NCBI RefSeq assembly: GCF_000364225.2
Contig: NZ_AQFT02000001.1
Coordinates: 6,283,851-6,347,850, forward strand
DNA from: Eubacterium plexicaudatum ASF492
Lineage (GTDB): Bacteria; Bacillota; Clostridia; Lachnospirales; Lachnospiraceae
Direction: 5' to 3'
Length of the DNA: 64,000 bases
This document shows, piece by piece, positions 38,544 to 47,370 of this stretch. Below the pieces are notes generated by a model, which worked only from the letters and a program-made list of their open reading frames with translations, had not been told where the DNA came from and did not search any database. A program made the position numbers and the translations under genes. Position 1 is the first letter of the stretch; every line of letters begins with the position of its first letter.

Positions 38544-39329
38544 GTAAATTATTCAGACAGGAAATCAGGGCACATGGCAAAACGATGACCGGATTGTATG
38601 GGGCTTTGGTTGCGGCCACGCTGTTGATTATCGGATTATTTTATCTCAGTGAGTTTACCGATCGGAAGTTATTTCATGCGGTGTTTATGATCGGCTGCAT
38701 GCTTTATATGGTGACTACTGTTGTAATCGCCGTAGCAATTTTTATTTATTTATGTTTTCATTTTTATAAATCCATGTATTCGGAACAAGGATATCTGACA
38801 CATACACTGCCGGTAAAGACGACGCAGATTTTAAATGTGAAGGTAGCCGTATCCTTTGGATTTTTGTTTGTGACCGCAATTTTGTGCGTAATGTCCGTTT
38901 GTGCAATTGGAATGGCAATGGAAGGGCTTTCGGTCGGGGAGCTGATGGAGATATTAGGGAAAGCGATAGCAGAAATGGCAGATGCGATGCATATTTCCGC
39001 TTTTGCATATGTGTTGATGCTGCTTGCAGGCTCCGTTCTTGGATGTCTGAATGCATTGCTTTTGTTTTTTTGCAGGCAGTTCAATCGGACAGCTGGCTCA
39101 TCGTTCAAAAGGCGCGTGCGGTATTGCTGCAGGTATCGGACTGTATTATGTCAATCAGATTCTCTCACTTGCAGGGATTTTCATCGGATATTTGCTGTAT
39201 GAAGCATTGCCTGCCATACGCAATGTAACGTTTATCACGGTCGGAGCCTGTCTGCTGGCTTTTGGCTGGACGATGATTTATTATATGATCTGCAGAGTCA
39301 TTGTGCGAAAACATTTGAATCTGGAGTAA
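38537..39329 (+). pseudogene. ABC transporter permease of the GntR module, frameshifted in a T7 run
   Basis: About 264 residues if one T is added in the run 39065-39071. The first frame has an N-terminal cytosolic stretch and helices at about 20-40, 50-80, 105-130 and 150-175; the second frame restores S-S-I-G-Q-L-A-H and two last helices ending at 39329. About six membrane helices agree with a small ABC-2-like permease. It overlaps the ATPase gene by 7 bp. This is one of only a few frame breaks in the otherwise clean 21-50 kb zone. Confidence 0.8.
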
Positions 39330-40264
39330 TTAGTCAGACTGACCGGATGGGTCTGTCCGGAATAAAGGAAATTGTATTTCAATCGAAAAGACAGACCGTT
39401 CAAGAGCTGCCGCAACCGTTCCACCCATCTGTTGCGTCAGCTCTTTTATGATGGCAAGCCCAAGACCTGTTGTTTTGCGGGTTCGGGAAATATCAGACGT
39501 ATAAAAACGGTCAAAAATATAGTCCATATCCGAAGCTTCTATGCTGTCCGTACGATTTTCGGCCCGAATGACAGCGTACGAATTCCGCCGAAGCAACGAA
39601 AAACGATAGTCCCCGGTACCATGCACCAGTGCATTTTTTATCAGGTTTTCCATAATTCGGATCAATGCCTGGCGGTCAGCCTGTATCTGGCATGGTGTTT
39701 GGGTAATTCGTATGGCCGGTTCACAGTTTTTGCTTTCAAAATCCGTATAAAACAAAGAGAGTGTTTCGGCAAACAGGTTTCCGACGTTTATTTTTTCAAT
39801 TGTTAGCGGTATTTCTCCTGCTTCTATGCGTGTGTAGAAAAACAGCTGGTCGAGCATATCGGACAGTGTATGAAGACGCTGCAATACGATTTTGGCATAG
39901 TCCTGCTGTTTTTGTGGCGGTACGTTTTTGCTGCACAGCATTTGCATATATCCTTTGGCGGAAGTAAGAGGCGTGCGGATATCGTGGGAAATGCTTGTAA
40001 TGCTTTCCCGATAGCTGCGGTTTTCCCGACGCAACTTTCATTGATATGTCTGTTTTGCTCCATCAGGCGGTTCAGAGTATGGATGACTTCCTGTGTCCGG
40101 TCGATATTTACCGAAGAAGTAAACAGAATATTTGTTTCATCCTCCAGTGTAAGTTCCAGTTGCTGCAGCAGATGGTTCATTTGTTTTTTATAACAGCCAT
40201 GACGGGCAGATAATATGCCCGTCCGGATTAACAGCACAATGACTGCGATTAACAATAGTTTCAT
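39330..40264 (-). pseudogene. Sensor histidine kinase of an RR-ABC-kinase module, frameshifted
   Basis: Reading the minus strand, one N-terminal TM helix (about 2-17) and a coiled linker (I-D-R-T-Q-E-V-I-H-T) run to about 40033. One missing base shifts to the frame with R-R-E-N-R-S-Y-R-E-S-I-T-S-I-S-H-D-I-R-T-P-L-T (H-box), E-N-L-I-K-N-A-L-V-H-G (N-box) and T-T-G-L-G-L-A-I (G-box) ending at 39330. Restored length is about 311 residues. The single-TM, sensor-less form is common beside lantibiotic-type ABC exporters. It converges with the GntR module; the stop codons are adjacent. Confidence 0.82.
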
Positions 40265-40303
40265 ATGATTCTCCTGATTGCCTGTGATAGCATGTTATGA
40301 TAA

Positions 40304-41137
40304 TTATTTAATGTCGGTTTTATAAAAGTGCCAGATGCCCAGGATGGTTGCCAGTACGGTCCAGAATACGGCAACAAATATGGTTTCTGCAATATAGGCT
40401 GCGGTAATTTCCGAAAACGGACAGGAGGCGATTCTGGTAAACGGCCAGTATTCGGAAGGGATAATGCCGGTATCGGCAAACCGCATGTCCGCAACATTTA
40501 ACAGCAATGCCGGGAGAAAGGCGGTACAGATGCCGATGGAGATGCCGGCAGCCAGATTTCTGCTGACCTGCGCTATCCAGACAAATAAGGAAACGATAGC
40601 GGTTACCATAAGCAGCTGCAGTCCGGCATATACAGGCAGATTTTTCAGCAGGCTGTCTGACAGGACGTTCGGACCCATAAATATCCGTCCGGCAAGCAAT
40701 ACGGTTACCATACCGGTTAAGGCAATCAGGACAGCGGCAAGCACGGTAGCCGCGAGTTTGGATACATAAATCGAACAGCGGGAGCAGCCTTTTCCGGTAA
40801 TATTTTTGAGCATACCGCTGCTGAATTCTCCAATTACAAATATGCTGCAGAAAATTGCAAGGATGCAGCCGATTACGTCGCCGGAAAAGACCTGCTGCAT
40901 CAAATCTGCGATGCTGATCGTGTCCCAGATAGACTGGTCTTCGCCGTCAGTGATTTTATCGTTTATGGATACAACGACACCACCGGTTCCATTTTCCAGT
41001 TTTCCTTTTTGTATATTATCTGCCATAAACAGCATACCGTACATTAAAAATACGAATGCGGCAGTTACGATGGTGCATATATAAAAGCTTTTGCTTTTTT
41101 TTAATTTGTAAGTTTCCGCATGGAATAAACAAAACAT
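40304..41137 (-). CDS. ABC-2 type transporter permease
   Basis: 277 residues from ATG 41137 (GGAGGG upstream in the minus orientation); an earlier in-frame ATG at 41173 lacks an SD. TM helices at about 20-42, 90-115 (after an extracellular part with D-G-E-D-Q-S-I-W-D), 130-160, 175-200, 205-225 and 245-270. This resembles BcrB/LanE-type permeases for lantibiotic or bacitracin resistance. Its ATPase partner upstream is truncated, so the pump is probably inactive in this assembly. Confidence 0.85.
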   Translation of the reverse strand: MFCLFHAETYKLKKSKSFYICTIVTAAFVFLMYGMLFMADNIQKGKLENGTGGVVVSINDKITDGEDQSIWDTISIADLMQQVFSGDVIGCILAIFCSIFVIGEFSSGMLKNITGKGCSRCSIYVSKLAATVLAAVLIALTGMVTVLLAGRIFMGPNVLSDSLLKNLPVYAGLQLLMVTAIVSLFVWIAQVSRNLAAGISIGICTAFLPALLLNVADMRFADTGIIPSEYWPFTRIASCPFSEITAAYIAETIFVAVFWTVLATILGIWHFYKTDIK

Positions 41138-41169
41138 TTGATTTCCCTCCCAAAAATGTGAATGATTTT

Positions 41170-41679
41170 TCAAACATGCTCCGGCGTATCGCCAAGCAAT
41201 TCCATAAAATAGCCTTCCAGATCCTGGCCGGTCAGGTAGATTTCGTGCAGGCTGATATCATTTTGAATGAGTACCTGATTGATCTGAGCACTGTGTTCCA
41301 GCCCTTCGAATAAACGCAGCATATCCGGCTGAGGTACGTCATAATTTTGGATATGGAGCGTACGTTCCAAAATACCGGCAGCCTGATGCGGCTGGTCAAC
41401 GATGAGCTTGAGACATCTGCGGCAGCGCTGTTCCAGCTCCTTTGTATCAAATTCCTGAATCAGACATCCGTTTCGGATAATTCCATAGTGGGTGGCAATT
41501 TTAGAGAGTTCTCCAAGAATATGGCTAGAGATCAGGATTGTAATCTGCTTTTCTCTGTTCAGGTGAAGTAAAAGATTGCGCACTTCTTTAATGCCGGCCG
41601 GATCCAGACCGTTGATCGGTTCATCTAAAATGAGAAAATCAGGATTGCGCAGCAGAGAGATGGCAATGCCGAGACGCTG
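41170..41679 (-). pseudogene. ABC transporter ATPase, C-terminal remnant lacking Walker A and signature
   Basis: The frame resumes abruptly inside the post-signature helix as Q-R-L-G-I-A-I-S-L-L-R-N-P, keeps Walker B F-L-I-L-D-E-P-I-N-G-L-D-P and H-loop I-S-S-H-I-L-G-E-L, and runs to the normal BcrA-like C-terminus (169 residues). The N-terminal half of the nucleotide-binding domain is gone. Upstream DNA switches at about 41679 to the response regulator in another frame. This is a deletion joint, real or an assembly collapse. Confidence 0.85.
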
Positions 41680-42323
41680 CGGATATAAGTTTCGTCCGGG
41701 TGCAGCTTTGCCAGTTTCTTACGGATATTGCTGATGTGTACGTTGACAGCATTGTCTTCGCCTAAAAATTCTTCGTTCCATACGGATTCATAAAGATTGC
41801 TTTTTGTAAAGACTTTTCCCGGATTGCTCAGTAACAGTTCCAGAATCAGATATTCCCGTTTGGTCAGAGAAAGTTCGGTTTCACCAACAAATACCGTATA
41901 GTTTTCCGGGTGTATGGTCAGATCTTTATAGCGCGGTCTGGCGGCGGCGACCTGCTTTTGGCTGCGCCTGAGAATGGCTTCCAGACGGGCAAGCAGTTCT
42001 TCGGTATCGAAAGGTTTTGTTATATAATCATCGGCGCCCGCACGCAGAAGAGAAACTCTTTTAGAAACGTCTTCTTTGGCAGAAGCGACCAGAACGGCAG
42101 TCTGCGGGTAGTCCGATTTGATTTTAGCAAGCAGTTCTTCCCCTGGCATGCCGGGAAGCATCAGATCTAAAATGACGGCGGCAGGCGGCTGTTTCTGCAT
42201 ATACAGCATTGCTTCGGTACCGGAAAATGCCTGAATGGTACAAAATCCGTGCAGGGTTAACAGGTCATGGAGCATATGGTTGATATTGTCGTCGTCTTCG
42301 ACGATCAGGATGGATGTCTGCAA
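41679..42323 (-). pseudogene. OmpR-type response regulator, last residues removed by a deletion
   Basis: From TTG 42323 (GAGGTGCGG upstream) the receiver shows I-V-E-D-D-D, the Asp in V-I-L-D-L-M-L-P-G and Lys in I-T-K-P, and the winged helix runs through V-N-V-H-I-S-N-I-R-K-K-L to Y-I-R, where T-V-W/R-G-x-G-Y should follow. Instead the sequence joins the ABC ATPase with a +1 offset. About ten residues of the DNA-binding wing are missing. It should have controlled the ABC genes downstream. Confidence 0.85.
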
Positions 42324-42648
42324 TTGTCCGCACCTCTGTTTCTTATAAAATAATTTTATAAAATAATAAGCTTTTGGAATCGGTTCGTCAATGGGGATTG
42401 TGTAATGTCTGCGCTGAGCCGATATAATATATGGGCCTTTAACTGTTTTGCAGGAGGCCGACCAGGCAGGAGAGGAGATGAAAAAATGAGCGGATAAAAA
42501 CAGACAGTGATTGGAATGAGTGAATACCCGCTTGGACCTTACAGGAGAGCGGTGCGGTGCTGATTGACGGAAGAACCGCAAAAAAGACAGGCAGACAGCA
42601 TTCCATTCGATGCAATGTCTGAGGTAAAGAGTGGAAAGGAGAAAGAAG
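42324..42648. other. Intergenic region between divergent genes, no clear element
   Basis: 325 bp upstream of both the response regulator (minus) and the unknown protein (plus). It contains an SD-like AGGAG followed by a three-codon mini-frame near 42470-42498 but no convincing promoter pair, riboswitch or repeat. Confidence 0.3.
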
Positions 42649-43485
42649 ATGACAGTAAGCGGCATAGGCAGCAATAATACTTATATTTATAATGTGAAAA
42701 CAGGAAAACTGGCGACGAAAGACGGTTCCGAGGATGAGTTTACCGATTATTTTAACGGGGAACTTAAGGGAGAGAAGTCTGAAACGCTGAATGGTTTTGA
42801 CTCAAGGAACAAAAACGGCATTGAGAGATTAATCTGGTATCTCAAGTCCGGACCGGGAGCATGTAAAGGCATTTTTAGCGAAGGCAGTGCGGACGAGATT
42901 GAGATTACAGCGGAAACGACGGATGTAGCAACGACACATTATTCCGTAAATGGGGAAAAAGTGCTTACCGCTTATATGATGGGAGCCTTTTCTTTTGTAG
43001 ATTCTCCACAGCTGCCAGGTACGGTGCCGTACAAGACACAGGAATCAAAACCGTATGATTCGATTCATAACCGTGTTTTTATAGCGGTCGGAGATGAATT
43101 TGATCTTGGAAACGGATATCGGTTAAAAGTGGAAGAGGACCATGTCAGTGTAAGTGGACTGGGAAGCGGCAGCGAAGAGGAAGATCAAAAAGTGAAACGG
43201 CTGGCATTTGGCATGAATGCGCTTATTCATTTTGCAGATCAGCAGTGGATGGCGGCAACAATTGAAAAGCAGGTTACACCAATGCTGCTGGAGCTGCTTC
43301 GGGAAATGGGTGTAGATACGAGCCGGGAATTTCAAATCAATGAAACGAAATGTGAATTAAAACATGATCGGATTGTGGAAGCGGGCAACCGGTTTGCTAT
43401 TCCGAGTACGATTTATCAGGAAGCGGCAGAAAAGTACGAGCAGTTTTTGTATCAGCCGCTTTCCCAAAGAACGTATTCGTCCTGA
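42649..43485 (+). CDS. Unknown cytosolic protein
   Basis: 278 residues from ATG 42649 (AAGGAGAAAG upstream). There is no signal peptide or membrane helix. The N-terminus (S-G-I-G-S-N-N-T-Y-I-Y-N) and a central Gly/Ser/Glu-rich loop (S-G-L-G-S-G-S-E-E-E-D) lie in a mixed alpha/beta composition; E-I-T-A-E-T-T-D near 87-94 is acidic. Codon use is like its neighbours and the frame is clean, so it is a real gene. I do not recognise the family. Confidence 0.75.
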   Translation: MTVSGIGSNNTYIYNVKTGKLATKDGSEDEFTDYFNGELKGEKSETLNGFDSRNKNGIERLIWYLKSGPGACKGIFSEGSADEIEITAETTDVATTHYSVNGEKVLTAYMMGAFSFVDSPQLPGTVPYKTQESKPYDSIHNRVFIAVGDEFDLGNGYRLKVEEDHVSVSGLGSGSEEEDQKVKRLAFGMNALIHFADQQWMAATIEKQVTPMLLELLREMGVDTSREFQINETKCELKHDRIVEAGNRFAIPSTIYQEAAEKYEQFLYQPLSQRTYSS

Positions 43486-43596
43486 TAAATGAAAATTGGC
43501 CCGATTGATTAGTTTAAAATTGGCTATTTCAATCATGACAGATTCGGCGTACATTATGAACAGGCAAAACCAAATAAAAAGGAAAGAGGTGTCATA

Positions 43597-44124
43597 ATGA
43601 ATTCCAATCTGAAAAAACTGGTTACGGCCGCGCTGTTTGCTGCGCTGGCTTGTGTTGCAACAATGTCCATACGCATTCCGACGCCGGGGACAAATGGATA
43701 TATTCATCCGGGTGATGCGATTGTCATTCTGTCCGGTGTGTTTCTCGGGCCGGCCTGGGGCCTGGCGGCTGCCGGCATCGGTTCTGCGATGGCAGATCTG
43801 ATCGGCGGATACGTATGGTATGTACCGATTACGTTTGTGATCAAGGGAGCGGTTGCGTTTGTGGCAGGGACCATTTATCGGAAAGCGGGCCGTACGCCGC
43901 GGAGCCGTTATGTATGTGTGATATGTGGAGGTATAGCGGATATTATCTTTGTAGCCGGCGGATATTTTCTCTGCGAATATGTGCTCTATGGACCGGGAGC
44001 GGCAGCGAGCGTGCCGGCAAATCTGATACAGGGACTGAGCGGTCTGGTGATCGGTGTGCTGCTGTATCCGGTGTTGTATAAAGTGCCTGAAATACGCCGA
44101 TCCGGAAGGGAAATAGCCGGCTGA
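43597..44124 (+). CDS. ECF transporter substrate-binding (S) component
   Basis: 175 residues, five to six hydrophobic segments. The N-terminal L-V-T-A-A-L-F-A-A-L-A-C-V-A-T pattern, the I-H-P-G-D loop and A-G-I-G-S-A-M-A-D-L-I-G-G-Y are typical of PF07155-like S components for vitamins or precursors. It docks on a shared EcfA-A'-T module encoded elsewhere. SD GAAAGAGGTG. The 110-bp leader has no riboswitch I can recognise, so the substrate stays open. Confidence 0.82.
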   Translation: MNSNLKKLVTAALFAALACVATMSIRIPTPGTNGYIHPGDAIVILSGVFLGPAWGLAAAGIGSAMADLIGGYVWYVPITFVIKGAVAFVAGTIYRKAGRTPRSRYVCVICGGIADIIFVAGGYFLCEYVLYGPGAAASVPANLIQGLSGLVIGVLLYPVLYKVPEIRRSGREIAG

Positions 44125-44132
44125 ACCGGAGG

Positions 44133-44161
44133 TTGACAGTGTCCGTGGAAAGAGGTATGAT
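44133..44161 (+). promoter_or_regulatory. Promoter of the DAHP synthase gene
   Basis: Consensus TTGACA (44133-44138), 17-bp spacer, TATGAT (44156-44161), 36 bp before the start codon. Confidence 0.8.
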
Positions 44162-44197
44162 GGAATCCGGCACGAAATGAACGGAGGATGATCATAT

Positions 44198-45238
44198 ATG
44201 GAAATGGATATGGAAATGGAATTTTTGAGGCAGCTGCCTGCGCCGATGGCGTTAAAAGAGCAGTTTCCGGCAGGCAGACAAGTGGCAGACACAAAGGCAA
44301 AACGGGATCAGGAAATCCGCGGCATTTTTGAGGGAAATGACGACAGACTGCTGTTGATCATCGGACCGTGTTCGGCGGATCATGAAGATGCGGTAATTGA
44401 CTATATTTTAAAACTGCGGAAAGTACAGGATGCGGTTGCCGATAAGATTTTTATGATACCACGTATTTATACGAATAAGCCAAGGACGATTGGTGTCGGT
44501 TATAAAGGGATGCTGCATCAGCCGGATCCGGAAAAAGAATCCGATATGTTAAAGGGGATTATTGCAATCCGTCAGATGCATATACGTGCGGTACGGGAAA
44601 CCGGTTTTACATGTGCGGATGAAATGCTGTATCCGGAAAATCACAGATATTTGTCAGACCTGCTTTCTTATGTGGCAGTTGGTGCGCGTTCGGTGGAAAA
44701 TCAGCAGCACAGACTGACAGCAAGCGGCGTCGGCATTCCGGTTGGAATGAAAAATCCGACGGGAGGCGATCTGAGTGTGATGATGAATGCCATTATTGCG
44801 GCACAGTGCAGCCATACTTATATTTACCGCGGATGGGAAGTAAAGACAGGCGGAAATCCTTATACGCATGTAATTTTGCGGGGGTATGTGGATAAGTTCG
44901 GACGTAATATGCCGAATTACCATTACGAAGATCTGCAGCATGTCATTGAGCTGTATGGAGAGAAGGAACTTTCCAATCCGGCTGTGATTATAGATACGAA
45001 TCATTCCAATTCCGGAAAAAAATACGAGGAGCAGGTTCGCATCAGCAAAGATATTATGCACAGCTGTAAAGTTTCTGCGGATATTCATAAACTGGTTAAA
45101 GGGCTGATGATCGAAAGCTATCTGGAAGACGGAGCGCAGTCCGTAAGTGAACATTGTTATGGAAAGTCTATTACCGATCCATGCCTTGGATGGGAAAAGA
45201 CGGAGAAGCTTATTTATGAGCTGGCGGAACTCTGGTAA
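44198..45238 (+). CDS. aroG: 3-deoxy-7-phosphoheptulonate synthase (class I, AroFGH type)
   Basis: 346 residues; SD GGAGG 8 bases before the ATG. It condenses phosphoenolpyruvate and erythrose-4-phosphate, the first step of aromatic amino acid synthesis. I-I-G-P-C-S-A-D-H at about 54-62, R-I-Y-T-N-K-P-R-T at about 89-97, G-A-R-S-V-E-N-Q at about 162-169, K-N-P-T-G-G at about 184-189, and the C-terminal D-T-N-H-S-N-S and D-P-C-L-G-W. The N-terminal feedback-binding extension is shortened. It is monocistronic with its own promoter and terminator. The exact paralogue letter is not assignable. Confidence 0.93.
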   Translation: MEMDMEMEFLRQLPAPMALKEQFPAGRQVADTKAKRDQEIRGIFEGNDDRLLLIIGPCSADHEDAVIDYILKLRKVQDAVADKIFMIPRIYTNKPRTIGVGYKGMLHQPDPEKESDMLKGIIAIRQMHIRAVRETGFTCADEMLYPENHRYLSDLLSYVAVGARSVENQQHRLTASGVGIPVGMKNPTGGDLSVMMNAIIAAQCSHTYIYRGWEVKTGGNPYTHVILRGYVDKFGRNMPNYHYEDLQHVIELYGEKELSNPAVIIDTNHSNSGKKYEEQVRISKDIMHSCKVSADIHKLVKGLMIESYLEDGAQSVSEHCYGKSITDPCLGWEKTEKLIYELAELW

Positions 45239-45257
45239 ACGACAGATGCAAATAAAA

Positions 45258-45301
45258 TAGACTTTACGGCAGATCGGACGGGTTTGCCGTAAAGTCTTTT
45301 T
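45258..45301. terminator. Terminator after the DAHP synthase gene
   Basis: The 12-bp stem AGACTTTACGGC / GCCGTAAAGTCT is followed by TTTTTACAT. It also lies at the 3' side of the minus-strand gene at 45326 and could serve both. Confidence 0.85.
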
Positions 45302-45325
45302 ACATGTACGGACAGTGCTGCGGTA

Positions 45326-45844
45326 TTATGGCCTGCAGACAGAACATGCATCGTATCCTGCGGACTGTGCATTTGATAATGCGATTGCATGCTTGGAACG
45401 GCTGAGATATCTGCATCCGTCACGATGGTATTTACTGCCGGTATCCGTAATGTATACCGTCAGTTCCTTTGTGTCCGAAGCAGTATCGGAATTATTTTGG
45501 CTGACAGACTGCGCCTGTTCTTTTACCCCTTTTATATGCAGGGATTTGAGCAGGGAAGCGTTTACCGTACCGGTTACTTTCAGATCGTAGTCTTTCTGGT
45601 ACCGTTTGATCGCTTTTGTCGTCTTGCGTCCCTGTACACCGTCAGGCGTACCACAGTCGTAACCGCATTGGGTCAGCTTTTTTTGTACTTTTTTGATCGT
45701 TGCCTTGTTGTAGCTGGTATCTGCCCGGACCGTAACCGTTGGAAGGGCCGAGTCCGTGTACTGCAGCGGCATGCCTGAAATCATGGAACAGGACAGCAGG
45801 ACGGTCAGCAGCAGCCGGACAAATAACAGTTTCAGCTTTTGCAT
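45326..45844 (-). CDS. Secreted peptidoglycan-binding domain protein with C-terminal Cys/His motif
   Basis: 172 residues. Signal peptide: K-L-K then a hydrophobic stretch (about 6-24). A PG_binding_1 domain at about 45-103 (V-Q-K-K-L-T-Q-C-G-Y-D-C-G, D-G-V-Q-G, T-T-K-A-I-K-R-Y-Q). A Ser/Asp linker leads to a 45-residue end domain, T-G-x-K-Y-H-x-x-G-C-R-Y-L, then G-Y-x-A-C-x-V-C-R-P. That Cys/His pattern resembles the small metal-binding tail found on secreted nucleases. The role is probably wall-anchored and envelope-related; the biochemical function is unknown. Confidence 0.78.
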   Translation of the reverse strand: MQKLKLLFVRLLLTVLLSCSMISGMPLQYTDSALPTVTVRADTSYNKATIKKVQKKLTQCGYDCGTPDGVQGRKTTKAIKRYQKDYDLKVTGTVNASLLKSLHIKGVKEQAQSVSQNNSDTASDTKELTVYITDTGSKYHRDGCRYLSRSKHAIALSNAQSAGYDACSVCRP

Positions 45845-45913
45845 GAGTGCAGCCTCCTTTCTATCATTCTATTACCATTGTAACACAAATGATAAAAATG
45901 TGGCAAACATTGT

Positions 45914-46990
45914 TCAGGATTTTGGAGAAACTTTTGCTTTTTGTGCAAACTCTGTCGTAACAAGCGCCTCATAAGGCGGACGTTTTGTAATGACTTCGGC
46001 GTCTTCCAGTATGGTTAAGAGCAGGTCAAAGCTGTCCTTAGAAAACAGGAGGTCATTTTTCCACGTATCCTGTTCATGATAACGTTCTACGATCATGGTA
46101 AGCGTATCCGCATCCGTTTCGGAAAACTGATTTTTAATCGCGGCAGCGATTTCTTCGGCGGTGTGTGTGGTTACATAGTCCATGCCTTTTTGCAGTGCAT
46201 TTGTAAAAGCCTGGATCAGGTCTTTGTGACTGTCCAGATAGCTTTGCTTTGCGCTGAAAGCGGTATAAGGGACATATCCGGATTCTACGCCGACAGAGCT
46301 TACGACATATCCGGCGCCCTCTTGTTCCAGTGCGGTAGCAGAAGGTTCAAATTCCACCGTATAGGCGCCTTTGCCGCCGGAAAAGGCAGCTGCGGTAGAG
46401 CCAAAATCAATGCTTTGGTCGATGTTCACGTCGGATGGGCGGATATCGTTTTTCTTTAATACGTATTCAAACACCATTTCCGGCATACCGCCGGCCCGGC
46501 CACCAAGCACATCGGCTCCTTTTAAGTCGCTCAGCTTAAAGTCATCCGTCTTTTCTCGTGCGACAATAAAATTGCCTGCGCGCTGTGTCAGCTGTGCAAA
46601 GTTCACAACGGCATCCGCCGAACCTTCATTATAAGTATAGACGGTCGTTTCCGGTCCCATAAATCCGATATCTGCTTCGCCGGATAAAACAGCGGCCATA
46701 ACTTTATCCGCACCGAATCCGGTAACCAGCTGCAGGTCAATGCCTTCCTGATTAAAGTATCCGTTTTCTATGGCAGCGTACATAGGTGCATAAAAGATAG
46801 AATGGGCGACTTCGTTCAGTGTGATTTTGGTAAGTGTCGGTTCGGAAGGTGATTCATTGGAAGAATTTTGAGAATTGGATTTTTGAGAATCCGTTTTTTG
46901 GATGGTGTCTTGTTGGCTGCATCCGACAAGCAGAAACAGTGTCAGTGCAGCGATCGACAGAAGTGGAAGAAAGTGTCTTTTTAAGCTCAT
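45914..46990 (-). CDS. ABC transporter substrate-binding lipoprotein (NMT1/SsuA/ThiY-like)
   Basis: 358 residues from ATG 46990 (CGGAGG upstream in the minus orientation). Lipobox L-L-V-G-C at about residues 20-24, a Ser/Asn/Gln-rich linker, and a periplasmic-binding fold with F-Y-A-P-M-Y-A-A-I-E-N-G-Y-F, G-A-D-K-V-M-A-A-V-L-S-G-E-A-D-I-G and V-L-G-G-R-A-G-G-M-P-E. This class binds nitrate, sulfonates or thiamine pyrimidine precursors. No permease or ATPase is adjacent, so it works with a transporter encoded elsewhere. Confidence 0.87.
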   Translation of the reverse strand: MSLKRHFLPLLSIAALTLFLLVGCSQQDTIQKTDSQKSNSQNSSNESPSEPTLTKITLNEVAHSIFYAPMYAAIENGYFNQEGIDLQLVTGFGADKVMAAVLSGEADIGFMGPETTVYTYNEGSADAVVNFAQLTQRAGNFIVAREKTDDFKLSDLKGADVLGGRAGGMPEMVFEYVLKKNDIRPSDVNIDQSIDFGSTAAAFSGGKGAYTVEFEPSATALEQEGAGYVVSSVGVESGYVPYTAFSAKQSYLDSHKDLIQAFTNALQKGMDYVTTHTAEEIAAAIKNQFSETDADTLTMIVERYHEQDTWKNDLLFSKDSFDLLLTILEDAEVITKRPPYEALVTTEFAQKAKVSPKS

Positions 46991-47061
46991 AAAAAGACCT
47001 CCGTATGTGGATTTGATATAGTATACTGCGTGAAATGGAAAATGTGCGTTTTTAAAAATAG

Positions 47062-47226
47062 AAAGCTCAAAATCTTGGGAATTTCGCAAAAAGTATTGAT
47101 TTTACAACATATATAGGAAATTACAAAGACAAAAATGTCACTAAATTTGTAGTTTGGATTAGAGAAAGCTTCAAGGAGAAAGGAGTTGGATATACCCCCA
47201 ATCCCAAAGCTATGTTGGTTCCGTAA
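47062..47226 (+). other. 55-codon open frame, possible remnant of a lost gene
   Basis: In the 380-bp gap between the lipoprotein and the radical SAM gene, a plus-strand frame reads S-I-D-F-T-T-Y-I-G-N-Y-K-D-K-N-V and F-V-V-W-I-R-E-S-F-K-E-K-G-V-G-Y, ending P-N-P-K-A-M-L-V-P at TAA 47224-47226. The composition looks like protein, but there is no start with an SD and no family is recognised. The rest of the gap shows no promoter or riboswitch I can support. Confidence 0.3.
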
Positions 47227-47370
47227 GGATCTGTGCTTGTAAGGAAACAGAAGTGCTAATTGCTGCGGAAAGGCACGGATGTATTGGGATACCAAATAAA
47301 ATTTAAATTCTAAAACAGTTAAATATAAACCGTAATTATAGTTTGTATAATCATTGTCATATTACGGAAG

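Noticed and set aside
41625..42674. A 349-residue response regulator with an N-terminal extension
   Set aside because: The extension is upstream non-coding DNA; TTG 42323 has an SD and starts at the receiver domain, and the C-terminal part past 41679 is out-of-frame ABC ATPase sequence.
43486..43596. Riboswitch upstream of the ECF S-component
   Set aside because: The 110-bp leader shows no thiamine, FMN, cobalamin or similar consensus and no expression-platform terminator.
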